NCBI GenBank assembly: GCA_035565775.1
Contig: DATMRW010000030.1
Span: 372,001-436,000 of the forward strand
Length of the DNA stretch: 64,000 nucleotides
Reading direction: 5' to 3'
Origin: PRO6 sp035565775
GTDB taxonomy: Bacteria; Pseudomonadota; Alphaproteobacteria; Rhizobiales; Xanthobacteraceae
The notes below the pieces were generated by a model. That model searched no databases and was not told the DNA's origin. It saw only the letters and a list, made by a program, of their open reading frames with translations. Both the position numbers and the translations under genes were made by a program. Shown piece after piece: positions 44,747 to 52,972 of this stretch. Each line of letters begins with the position of its first letter. Position 1 is the first letter of the stretch.

Positions 44747-46105
44747 ATGGAGATCAATCGTCGCTCGGTCCTGACCGCTGCTGCAGCAACGATGCTGACC
44801 ACGGCCGCGCGCCCCGTGCTTGCCGCGCCCCTACCCTCTGCGCTTGGCCGCGACGCCACGCAATTCGGCGTTCGCGTCAACAGCGATGACGACCAGACCG
44901 CAGCACTGCAAAAAGCGATCAACGACGCAGCGCGCGCACAAGTGCCTCTGGCATTGCCGCCAGGCGTCTTTCAGACCAAGACATTGCAGCTTCCCGCAGG
45001 CGCGCAGCTCATCGGCGTGCGCGGCGCGAGCAGGCTGTCGTTCATCGGCGGCGCATCGCTGATTGCGAGCGACGACGCCAATGGGCTGTCGCTGATCAAC
45101 CTCACGCTCGACGGCAACGGCATTCCGCTGCCGCGCCGCCGCGGCCTGATCCACGCCCTGCGCGGCCGCGAGCTGCGCATCGTCGATTGTTCGATCCACA
45201 ACAGCGGCGGCAGCGGCATCTGGCTCGAGCGCGTCGCCGGCGCAGTGAATGGCAACAGTTTTCTCAACACCAAAGAAACCGCGGTCGTATCCTTCGATGC
45301 GGCCGGGCTCATGATCGCGCAAAACACCATCATCGATACCTCCGACAACGGCATCGAGATCTTGCGCACCGCGCTCGGCGACGACGGCACGCAAGTGCTC
45401 GACAATCGCATCGAAGATATCAAGGCGGGCCCCGGCGGCACCGGCCAGCACGGCAACGCCATCAATGCCTATCGCGCCGCCAATGTCATCATTCGCGGCA
45501 ACCGCATCCGCAATTGCGACTACTCGGCGGTGCGCGGCAATTCGGCGTCGAACATTCACATCGTCGGCAACAGCGTGACCGACGTGCGCGAGGTCGCGCT
45601 CTATTCGGAATTCAGCTTCGAGGGCGCCGTGATCTCCGGCAACACCGTCGACAAGGCCGCGCTGGGGATCTCGGTCTGCAACTTCAACGAAGGCGGCCGG
45701 CTCGCCGTCGTGCAGGGCAACATCGTGCGCAACATGCTGCCGAAGCGGCCGATCGCAACCGCGCCGGACGATGACGCCGGCATAGGCATCTATGTCGAGG
45801 CCGATACCAGCGTGACCGGCAATGTGATCGAGAATGCGCCGTCGTTCGGCATCATTGCCGGCTGGGGAAAGTATCTTCGCGATGTCGCGATCACCGGCAA
45901 CGTCATCCGCAACACTGCCATCGGCATTGGAGTCTCGGTTGCGCCGTCGGCCGGTACCGCCGTGATCGGCAGCAACATGATTTCAAGCGCAAGCCGCGCA
46001 GCGATCGTCGGACTTGATCATGCAAGGCAGGTGACCGCGGACCTCTCGAAGGACGGCGCGGCAAAACCGCCGCAACTGTCATTGAGCGGCAACGCCGTGC
46101 GCTGA
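44747..46105 (+). CDS. TIGR03808 Tat-exported right-handed beta-helix protein
   Basis: This 452-residue protein begins with a Tat signal, MEINRRSVLTAAAATML (twin Arg), cut near AAPLPSAL. The mature part has about ten right-handed beta-helix turns with repeats like GNRIRNCDYSAVRGNS and GNVIENAPSFGIIAG, and DGTQVLDNRIEDI-like coils, as in TIGR03808. AGGAG precedes the ATG. Such proteins are found only in this lineage, beside TIGR03809 (next, opposite strand). A lyase-like fold is possible; no catalytic site is evident. Confidence 0.93.
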   Translation: MEINRRSVLTAAAATMLTTAARPVLAAPLPSALGRDATQFGVRVNSDDDQTAALQKAINDAARAQVPLALPPGVFQTKTLQLPAGAQLIGVRGASRLSFIGGASLIASDDANGLSLINLTLDGNGIPLPRRRGLIHALRGRELRIVDCSIHNSGGSGIWLERVAGAVNGNSFLNTKETAVVSFDAAGLMIAQNTIIDTSDNGIEILRTALGDDGTQVLDNRIEDIKAGPGGTGQHGNAINAYRAANVIIRGNRIRNCDYSAVRGNSASNIHIVGNSVTDVREVALYSEFSFEGAVISGNTVDKAALGISVCNFNEGGRLAVVQGNIVRNMLPKRPIATAPDDDAGIGIYVEADTSVTGNVIENAPSFGIIAGWGKYLRDVAITGNVIRNTAIGIGVSVAPSAGTAVIGSNMISSASRAAIVGLDHARQVTADLSKDGAAKPPQLSLSGNAVR

Positions 46106-46132
46106 CGGCATCTGCAACATGTTGCAGCTTGC

Positions 46133-46627
46133 CTATTGCATCTCGGGCGACAATGCCTGCGCATAGCGCACAAAGCTTGATTGCGCCGGCGGCACGGCCC
46201 TTACCGGTGCCTCAGCCGCCTTGATGCTTGCGAACGCATTCGGCAGCACGGCGGGACGCAACTGCGCAGGTGCGGGCGTTGTCTTTTGCGGGTTGGGGAG
46301 CGGAGGAAATGACAGCGACCTCGCGGCGGCCCCTGCGACCCGCGTCTGCGGTGGCAGAACCGAACTCGCGCAGACCGGCACGGCGGGCGATGCAAGATGC
46401 GAATCCGCCTGCGCGCCTGCATCGCCATCGGACGGTGCAAGCGAGCGAAAGATCATCACCGCCCGTTCCGCATCGGTAATATTGTCGAGCAGAGCGGCGT
46501 CGGAATAAAAACGCTGCCAGCGGCCGGTATCCCGCAACTCGACGAGATAGCTTAGCCTGCGTTCTGCGAGCATACGCCAACGTGCGAGTAGCTGGCGCCC
46601 AAGCGCCGCCTCGAGACGGTGAGCCAT
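46133..46627 (-). CDS. TIGR03809 family protein
   Basis: This 164-residue protein begins MAHRLEAALGRQLLARWRMLAERRLSYLVELRDTGRW, the TIGR03809 hallmark, followed by DAERAVMIFRSLA and a Pro/Ala-rich tail. It converges with the TIGR03808 gene (27 bases between stops), the usual pairing in Bradyrhizobium relatives. Start at MAHRL (46627); an upstream in-frame start would add 17 residues. Function unknown. Confidence 0.78.
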   Translation of the reverse strand: MAHRLEAALGRQLLARWRMLAERRLSYLVELRDTGRWQRFYSDAALLDNITDAERAVMIFRSLAPSDGDAGAQADSHLASPAVPVCASSVLPPQTRVAGAAARSLSFPPLPNPQKTTPAPAQLRPAVLPNAFASIKAAEAPVRAVPPAQSSFVRYAQALSPEMQ

Positions 46628-46971
46628 CGTTCTGCCCGGATTGAGGAAGCTGGACGCTGACGCAACAACGCGAATCACAGGGATCCGATGCAGCGACTGT
46701 GGTAGACTTCCCCGGTTGCGTCTAGGGATTTTCCCTTAGCCCGCGCAGGCGACAACGGCTTCAACGCGAGAAGTCTGAAGCAAAATACTTCCTCAAAAAA
46801 GTACGACCCGCCCGGGGGGACAACCGGACGGGTCTAGCCATACCAGCGCCTGGGTGGATGGGCGCTCGCGCCGATACGGCCCTTGGGAGGGTCATCTCCC
46901 GAAAATTCGTCGCCCGGCGGAGGCGAAATGTTCAAGCCCGGAGAGATTATTTCTCACCAGCGCTCACGCGC
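46628..46971. other. Non-coding region of 344 bases before TIGR03809 and after anti-sigma-like gene
   Basis: Frames in this stretch are shadowed and lack ribosome sites. It holds the TIGR03809 promoter by position and a minus-strand terminator (46795-46834) for the anti-sigma-like gene, about 140 bases after its stop. Confidence 0.5.
46795..46834 (-). terminator. Rho-independent terminator
   Basis: Hairpin GACCCGCCCGG / CCGGACGGGTC (11 positions, one mismatch) with the arms at 46805-46815 and 46824-46834, and on the minus strand a run of six T at 46800-46795. Terminates the anti-sigma-like transcript. Confidence 0.7.
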
Positions 46972-47397
46972 TCAAAACATCTTTGCGCCGACAAAAAATG
47001 CCTGCGCCACGACCTGCGCGATCAGGAGCAAAACCGCTGCACCAACGATCCATCCGAGTGTCTTGGGCGACATGCCGATGGTTCGCATCGTCCAGCTTTC
47101 GCTGGGCGCGGATGCCGGCACGACGGCCTTGCGGTGCTGCTCGGCGTCAATCGCTGCGAACAGTCTTTCGACCACTCCCGGCGACGGCCCGCCGAGGCCT
47201 TCGTGGAACCGGACGGAGGCATCGCGCTCATCCTTGATCGCGGCGCAATGGCGGGCAAGCGCCGTGTCCGCCGCCAGCGCCGCTTCGACCTTTTGCCTTT
47301 CGGCCGGATCGAGCCGGCCGGTCACATGCCAGGGCAGCATCAGGACGATCTCATCCGGTACGGTTGCAGGCTTGTGCATCGTCGTATTTGCAATCAT
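46972..47397 (-). CDS. Anti-sigma-factor-like membrane protein
   Basis: This 141-residue protein has an N-terminal cytoplasmic part with DEIVLMLPWHVTGRLDPAERQKVEAALAAD (anti-sigma zinc-finger-like helical pattern but no HxxxCxxC) and one membrane segment near the end (about 115-135), with only a few residues outside. It lacks the large periplasmic domain of usual anti-sigma factors. No sigma factor gene is adjacent. Starts at 47397 or 47379. Confidence 0.62.
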   Translation of the reverse strand: MIANTTMHKPATVPDEIVLMLPWHVTGRLDPAERQKVEAALAADTALARHCAAIKDERDASVRFHEGLGGPSPGVVERLFAAIDAEQHRKAVVPASAPSESWTMRTIGMSPKTLGWIVGAAVLLLIAQVVAQAFFVGAKMF

Positions 47398-47819
47398 CAG
47401 ACATTTTCCCCGGGGCGGTGAGCGGCCATGTCAGTTGTCTTACCTAGTTGTCTTGCAGGCCGGTTGCAGCGATGCTGGCCTACCCGGCCTGAGCATACCT
47501 TGCGTTGGGCCGGGTGGTGCTCGGAACAATTTCCGCCCCGTTCTTTCTCGCCAAGTTGCCTCTTGCCAGGTTGTCGACCGAGCCGCGCCGAAGGTTCGAG
47601 GCCGAGCGGGAATTGTTCGGCAGCCAGCTCATTTCGTCATGGCCGCCCTGCCATTTCGGGCGGTGCCTCGATTTTGCCGCCCGGATCAAGACATCCCCCA
47701 GCTTTTGCCCATCTCCTGCCAATCAAGGCGGCTTTTAAAAGCGCGAGGTGGGGTGTCCGGCGATCATGTCCGGGCTCATTGGGTCGGCTCACGCGAAAAG
47801 CTCAGTTGGGAGACACAAG
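47398..47819. other. Gene-free region of 422 bases between anti-sigma-like and exported protein genes
   Basis: A plus-strand open frame runs through much of it but has no ribosome site and shows no family motif. The stretch near 47431-47456 has AGTTGTCTT twice in tandem. Promoters of the two divergent neighbours must lie here. Confidence 0.45.
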
Positions 47820-48656
47820 TTGCTTAGGAAAGCAGTCTGGCGCTCGGCATTGATTGTGGTGGCAGGTTCGTTCGTCGGGTTCAGCAGCCCCGCGAGCGCG
47901 CAATCTTGCCCGTTGGGTTCTCTGTTCGGCTGCCAGCCCGCGGCAGCCGCGCCAGCGCCCGCCGCTACAGACGCCGGCAAGCCGCTGGAACTCAAGCCAT
48001 CCAGCCGACGGTACAAGGCATCGCGGCGCGTCAAAAGCAAAACGCGCCGTACCGCTTCCTCCGAGCAGACCAAGGATACGCAGGGCGAGACCGCGAGGGC
48101 CGCCGATAGCGAAACCAAATCGAACGCCCACGCGAAATCCGACACGCGGGCAAAGCCCGATGCCTCGCTCGCGGCTGACAGCACGGCAGCGCATGGCGGC
48201 CACCAGGCCGGCAAAGCATTCGCCCCCACGGCGCAGCTCGCGCCGGGCACCGCGCAGGAGCCGAACGCCATTGACGAAGCTGGGGACGCTCCCGCCTCGT
48301 TCGGGTCGAGGGTCGTCGAAACCGATACGATCAGGCCGAGCGAGCCCGCCGCCAAGATCGACGGCCGCGCCCCCGCTTCGGCCGCAACCAATTCCACGGT
48401 CGGCGCCGCGCAGGGAAATGCCGCAGCCGGAGCCATCAACGCGGCCGCACAGTCCGCCGCCGGCAAGGATGCGCAGGCGCAAATTGCATCGGCCGGCGAC
48501 ACTGCATCGTTGCGCCTCATGAGCCTTTCGCCCGAAAGCGAAGCGGCGGCAACGAATGCCGAAACCTGGGAAAAGACGTCGTTGATCGGCAAGCTGTTCG
48601 TCGGCTTCGGCGCGCTCTTGATGCTCGGGTCCGCCGTGCGAATGATGTTCGGCTGA
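47820..48656 (+). CDS. Alanine-rich exported protein with C-terminal membrane anchor
   Basis: This is a 278-residue protein with a TTG start at 47820, preceded by GGGAG at good spacing, giving a signal peptide (LLRKAVWRSALIVVAG, cut near SPASA). The middle is Ala/Ser/Lys/Thr-rich, low-complexity and probably disordered; the last 25 residues are a membrane helix (LFVGFGALLMLGSAVRM). An in-frame GTG at 47748 would hide the signal. No family recognised. Confidence 0.6.
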   Translation: MLRKAVWRSALIVVAGSFVGFSSPASAQSCPLGSLFGCQPAAAAPAPAATDAGKPLELKPSSRRYKASRRVKSKTRRTASSEQTKDTQGETARAADSETKSNAHAKSDTRAKPDASLAADSTAAHGGHQAGKAFAPTAQLAPGTAQEPNAIDEAGDAPASFGSRVVETDTIRPSEPAAKIDGRAPASAATNSTVGAAQGNAAAGAINAAAQSAAGKDAQAQIASAGDTASLRLMSLSPESEAAATNAETWEKTSLIGKLFVGFGALLMLGSAVRMMFG

Positions 48657-48704
48657 TCGCCGTCCTCCATCACTCCTGTTTCCCGCTTAACTGGCCAGCG
48701 CGTA

Positions 48705-48735
48705 AAAGCCACCCTGCTCTTGCAGGGTCGGCTTT
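48705..48735 (+). terminator. Rho-independent terminator
   Basis: Hairpin AAAGCC-A-CCCTGC with GCAGGG-TC-GGCTTT and a TCTT loop, 49 bases after the stop of the exported protein gene. The T-tail is short (TTTCGG). Confidence 0.6.
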
Positions 48736-48789
48736 CGGCAGGCACATTATGCGCGTTCAATGGCGTGCATAGATGCGGCAGGATTTGAT

Positions 48790-49569
48790 ATGGCAACCTT
48801 CGAAAGTATTATCGTCGAACGTCAGAACGGCGTCGGGATCGTTCGACTCAACCGCCCAAAAATGCTCAACGCGCTTTCCTTCGGCGTTTTCCGCGAGATC
48901 GCGGTCGCGATCGACGATCTCGAAGCCGACGACAAGATCGGCTGCATCGTGATCACCGGCAATGAAAAGGCTTTTGCCGCCGGCGCCGACATCAAGGAAA
49001 TGCAGCCCAAAACCTTCATCGACATGTTCACGACCGATTTTACCTCGATCGGCGGCGATCGCGTTGCACGCTGCCGCAAGCCGACGATCGCGGCGGTGAG
49101 CGGCTATGCGCTCGGCGGCGGGTGCGAGCTGGCGATGATGTGCGACATCATCGTCGCCTCCGACACCGCAAAATTCGGCCAGCCGGAGATCACGCTCGGC
49201 ACCATTCCCGGAATCGGCGGCACGCAGCGCCTCACCCGGGCGATCGGCAAGTCGAAGGCGATGGACCTCTGCCTCACCGGCCGCATGATGGATGCGGCGG
49301 AGGCCGAGCGTTCGGGCCTTGTCAGCCGCGTGGTGCCAGCCGACAACCTGATGGGGGAAGTGATGGCGATGGCCGAAAAGATCGCATCGATGTCGCGGCC
49401 CGCAGCCGCGATGGCGAAGAGCGCGGTGAACCGCGCGCTCGAAACGCCGCTGGCAGAGGGCATGAGCATCGAGCGCGACCTCTTCCGCTCCACCTTCGCG
49501 CTCGAAGACCGCTCCGAAGGCATGGCCGCCTTTGTCGAAAAGCGAAAGCCCGATTTCAAGCATCGCTGA
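48790..49569 (+). CDS. Enoyl-CoA hydratase (crotonase family)
   Basis: This 259-residue crotonase adds water to enoyl-CoA in fatty acid oxidation. It carries the two catalytic Glu residues in GGGCELAMMCDI and KFGQPEITLG, the oxyanion segment FAAGADIKEM, and GIGGTQRL. It closely resembles short-chain enoyl-CoA hydratases of the FadB1/paaF type. The ATG at 48790 is used because the family N-terminus starts at MATFESI. Confidence 0.95.
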   Translation: MATFESIIVERQNGVGIVRLNRPKMLNALSFGVFREIAVAIDDLEADDKIGCIVITGNEKAFAAGADIKEMQPKTFIDMFTTDFTSIGGDRVARCRKPTIAAVSGYALGGGCELAMMCDIIVASDTAKFGQPEITLGTIPGIGGTQRLTRAIGKSKAMDLCLTGRMMDAAEAERSGLVSRVVPADNLMGEVMAMAEKIASMSRPAAAMAKSAVNRALETPLAEGMSIERDLFRSTFALEDRSEGMAAFVEKRKPDFKHR

Positions 49570-49595
49570 ACCCCGCGTTTGTGACTGGCAGCATC

Positions 49596-49630
49596 AATCA
49601 GCGGCAACACCTGATGGTGTGCCGCTGATT
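49596..49630. terminator. Bidirectional terminator between enoyl-CoA hydratase and dnaE2
   Basis: A 15-pair hairpin AATCAGCGGCA(A)CACC / GGTGTGCCGCTGATT with one bulge and a TGAT loop, followed by GCATTTT on the plus side. It stands between two convergent genes. Confidence 0.75.
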
Positions 49631-49654
49631 GCATTTTGAATGGCGCTGTTCCGG

Positions 49655-52600
49655 TCAATGAAAATCCCGCGATCTTGGCAGGATGCGAACATTGCGCGGG
49701 TGGCGGATCGTATGCGCCCGCGGCTCCGGCTCCGTTTCCGGCTTCACGTGCAGATCCTCGATCAGCGCCGCACCGACGGGCAGAACCGGCTTGTGCGGCA
49801 CCGCGTCCAGCGTGAGTTGCTGCAGATCGGCAGAGCGATCGACCAGCCGATCCGCGACCAGATGCACGACATCCTCGACGCTGCGCTGGATCTTGCCCTC
49901 CACCAGCACCAGCCGCGCGCCCATCACCTCGCGCCGGAACTGCGCGGTGATTTTTGGCCAGACCACGATGTTGGCAATGCCGGTTTCATCTTCGATGGTC
50001 ATGAACACCACGCCCTTGGCGCTGCCCGGTCGCTGCCGCACCAGCACCGCGCCGGCGCAGCGCAGCCTTGCGCCATCCCGCGCGGCGCCAGCCTCGGCGC
50101 AGGTCGCGACTTTCTCGGCGGTGAACATTTTGCGCAAGAACTGCATCGGATGCCCCTTCAGGGACAGCCGCAGCGTCTGATAATCGGCCACCACATGCTC
50201 GGACAGCGGCATGGCCGGCAACGGCGCGGCGATCTCGTCGCGCTGCTCGCGCGCATCGGCCGCGGAGAACAGCGGCAGCGGCACATCGTTCGGCAGCCGC
50301 CGCACCGCCCACAAGGCCGCCCTTCGATCAAGCCGCAACGAGCGGAACGCATCGGCATCCGCCAGCAGCCCCAGCGCCTGTCTGGGCAGGCCGGTGTCGC
50401 GCGCAAAATCATCCAGCGATGCAAACAGCCGCCGCGCCCGCGCCGCGACGATCCGGCTGGCCCAGCTCATCCGCCCGTCAGCATCATGCACCTGAAAGCC
50501 GTCGATCTGGCGAAAGCCGAGCCGCAATGCGAGACGGCCGTCGGCCGTGCGCTCCAACGTGTTATCGGCATGGCTGAAGCCGACATCGACCTCGCGCACC
50601 TCGACGCCGTTGTGGCGCGCATCGCGCACGATCTGCGCCGGCGCATAAAAGCCCATCGGCTGCGAGTTCAGCAGCCCGCAGGCGAAAATCTCCGGGTGGA
50701 AATGCTTGATCCATGACGAGATATAAACAAGCTGCGCAAAGCTCGCCGCATGGCTTTCGGGGAAACCATAGGTGCCGAAGCCTTCGATCTGCTTGAAGCA
50801 GCGCTCGGAAAAATCGCGCGGATATCCTCGCGCCACCATGTTGCCGACCATTCGCTCGCGGAATTTGCCGACATCGCCGACATTGCGGAATGTCGCCATC
50901 GAACGACGGAGCTGATTGGCCTCACTCGCGGTGAACTTTGCCGCGACGATGGCGAGCTGCATCGCCTGCTCCTGAAACAGCGGCACACCGAGCGTGCGCT
51001 TCAGCACCTTCTCCAGCTCGTCCGCGTCGCCCTGCCCCGGCGCCGGCGAAGCATAAGTCACCTTCTCCTGCTTGTTGCGTCGGCGTAAATAGGGGTGAAC
51101 CATGTCGCCCTGAATCGGCCCCGGCCGCACGATCGCGACCTGGATCACAAGGTCGTAAAATATTTTCGGCTTCAGGCGCGGCAGCATGTTCATCTGCGCG
51201 CGGCTCTCCACCTGGAACACGCCGAGCGACTCGCCGCGCGACAGCATGTCGTAAACCGGCTTCTGCTCACGCGGGATCGTCGCGAGCTCAAGTCGCTCGC
51301 CCTTATGCTCGCTGAGAAGATCAAGGCATTTGCGAATGCAGGTCAGCATGCCGAGCGCCAGCACATCGACCTTCATCATGCGCAGCGTGTCGATGTCGTC
51401 CTTGTCCCATTCAATGAAGGTGCGATCGGCCATCGCCGCATTGCCGATCGGCACGAACTCGTCGAGCCGGTCCTGCGTCAGCACGAAGCCGCCGACATGC
51501 TGCGACAGGTGACGCGGAAAACCGATCAGCACGCCGGCGAGCTCGACCGCCTGCCCGATGAGAGGATTGTCGGGATCGAGCCGCGCCTGCCGCACCTGCG
51601 CCGGGCTGAACTCCGAGCCGCCGCCCCACACCGTATCCGCCAGTCGCGCGGTGATGTCTTCGGTCAGGCCGAGCGCCTTGCCGACATCGCGAATGGCGCT
51701 GCGCGGGCGATAGTGAATGACCGTGGCGACGATCGCGGCGCGGTGGCGGCCATAGCGACGAAACACATACTGCATCACCTCCTCGCGCCGCTCATGCTCG
51801 AAATCCACGTCGATATCCGGCGGCTCCCGCCGCTCCTCCGACAGGAAACGCTCGAACAGCAGTTCGCTGTCGGCTGGATCGACCGACGTGATGCCAAGCA
51901 CGAAGCAGACCGCGGAATTGGCCGCCGATCCGCGCCCCTGACACAAAATTCCCTGCGCGCGCGCATGGCTCACAATGTCGTTCACCGTGAGAAAGTAATG
52001 CGCGTAGCCGAGTTTCCCGATCAGCCCGAGCTCCTTCACCAAGGTCTGCCGCACCTTCTCGCTCAGACCATCGGGATAGTATTTTTTCGCGCCCTCCCAG
52101 GTAAGACATTCCAGATGCTCCTGCGCCGTCTTGCCGGGCGGCACCGGCTCGTCGGGATACTGATATTTTAGTTCGTCCAGCGAGAACGTTACGAGATCGG
52201 CGAAACGAACGGTTTCGGCAACCGCCTCGGGACAGGTGCGAAACAGCCGCAGCATTTCCGCCGGCAGCTTGAGGTGCCGCTCGGCATTCGCCGCGAGCCT
52301 CTGCCCCGCTTCTTGGATCGTGGTCTTGTCACGGATGCAGGTCAAAACATCCTGCAGGGTGCGCCGCTCATGATGGTGATAGACCGCGTCGTTGGTCGCG
52401 ATCAGCTGCACGCCTTCTGCCTGGGCGATCCTCTTCAATTGCGCCAGGCGGCGCTTGTCATGGCCGCGATAGAGCATGCTCGCCGCAACCCACAGATCGG
52501 CAAACCCGGCAGCCTTCAGGCGCTGAAGGGCGACTGCGAAATCGTCGCCGACATGATCGGGCGGCATCACGACCAGCAGCAATCCCTTGCAAAATTCGCA

Positions 52601-52972
52601 AAGGTCGTTGAGCCGCAGAATGCAATCGCCCTTGTCCGCGGCGAGCTTGCCCTTGGTGAGCAATCGCGACAGCCTGCCATAGGCGGCGCGGTCGCGCGGA
52701 TAGGCCAACAGGTCCGGCGTACCGTCGGCGAAGACGAGCCGCGCGCCGACAAGCAGTTTCGGCTTGTATTCGAGCTCGGGATTCTCCAATTCGCCATAGG
52801 CGCGCACGACGCCGGCCAGCGTGTTGCGATCCGCAATGCCGATGGCATACAGGCCAAGTTCGGCCGCCTGCCGGACATATTCCTGCGGATGCGATGCGCC
52901 GCGCAGGAATGAAAAATTCGTCGTCACGCCGATCTCGGCGAAGGCGATGGGCGAAGAAATTTTTTGGCTCAT
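49655..52972 (-). CDS. dnaE2: Error-prone DNA polymerase III alpha subunit DnaE2
   Basis: This 1105-residue C-family polymerase has the PHP domain (start NFSFLRGASHPQEYV, IGIADRNTL), the palm with Asp residues in PPDIDVDFEHERREE, fingers with GVFQVESRAQM, and a C-terminal OB-fold (DETGIANIVVWPK). It works with ImuA and ImuB in SOS mutagenesis. The start ATG (MSQKISS) at 52972 overlaps the imuB stop by 4 bases. Lower-fidelity homologue of DnaE1, with no beta-clamp motif at the end. Confidence 0.97.
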   Translation of the reverse strand: MSQKISSPIAFAEIGVTTNFSFLRGASHPQEYVRQAAELGLYAIGIADRNTLAGVVRAYGELENPELEYKPKLLVGARLVFADGTPDLLAYPRDRAAYGRLSRLLTKGKLAADKGDCILRLNDLCEFCKGLLLVVMPPDHVGDDFAVALQRLKAAGFADLWVAASMLYRGHDKRRLAQLKRIAQAEGVQLIATNDAVYHHHERRTLQDVLTCIRDKTTIQEAGQRLAANAERHLKLPAEMLRLFRTCPEAVAETVRFADLVTFSLDELKYQYPDEPVPPGKTAQEHLECLTWEGAKKYYPDGLSEKVRQTLVKELGLIGKLGYAHYFLTVNDIVSHARAQGILCQGRGSAANSAVCFVLGITSVDPADSELLFERFLSEERREPPDIDVDFEHERREEVMQYVFRRYGRHRAAIVATVIHYRPRSAIRDVGKALGLTEDITARLADTVWGGGSEFSPAQVRQARLDPDNPLIGQAVELAGVLIGFPRHLSQHVGGFVLTQDRLDEFVPIGNAAMADRTFIEWDKDDIDTLRMMKVDVLALGMLTCIRKCLDLLSEHKGERLELATIPREQKPVYDMLSRGESLGVFQVESRAQMNMLPRLKPKIFYDLVIQVAIVRPGPIQGDMVHPYLRRRNKQEKVTYASPAPGQGDADELEKVLKRTLGVPLFQEQAMQLAIVAAKFTASEANQLRRSMATFRNVGDVGKFRERMVGNMVARGYPRDFSERCFKQIEGFGTYGFPESHAASFAQLVYISSWIKHFHPEIFACGLLNSQPMGFYAPAQIVRDARHNGVEVREVDVGFSHADNTLERTADGRLALRLGFRQIDGFQVHDADGRMSWASRIVAARARRLFASLDDFARDTGLPRQALGLLADADAFRSLRLDRRAALWAVRRLPNDVPLPLFSAADAREQRDEIAAPLPAMPLSEHVVADYQTLRLSLKGHPMQFLRKMFTAEKVATCAEAGAARDGARLRCAGAVLVRQRPGSAKGVVFMTIEDETGIANIVVWPKITAQFRREVMGARLVLVEGKIQRSVEDVVHLVADRLVDRSADLQQLTLDAVPHKPVLPVGAALIEDLHVKPETEPEPRAHTIRHPRNVRILPRSRDFH

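Noticed and set aside
47523..47545. Possible EcfG-type promoter (GGAAC ... GTT) near the anti-sigma-like gene
   Set aside because: The spacing is only about 12 bases instead of 16-17.
46854..47853. Several plus-strand frames across the anti-sigma-like gene and the empty region
   Set aside because: No ribosome sites, no motifs, mutual overlap in all frames.
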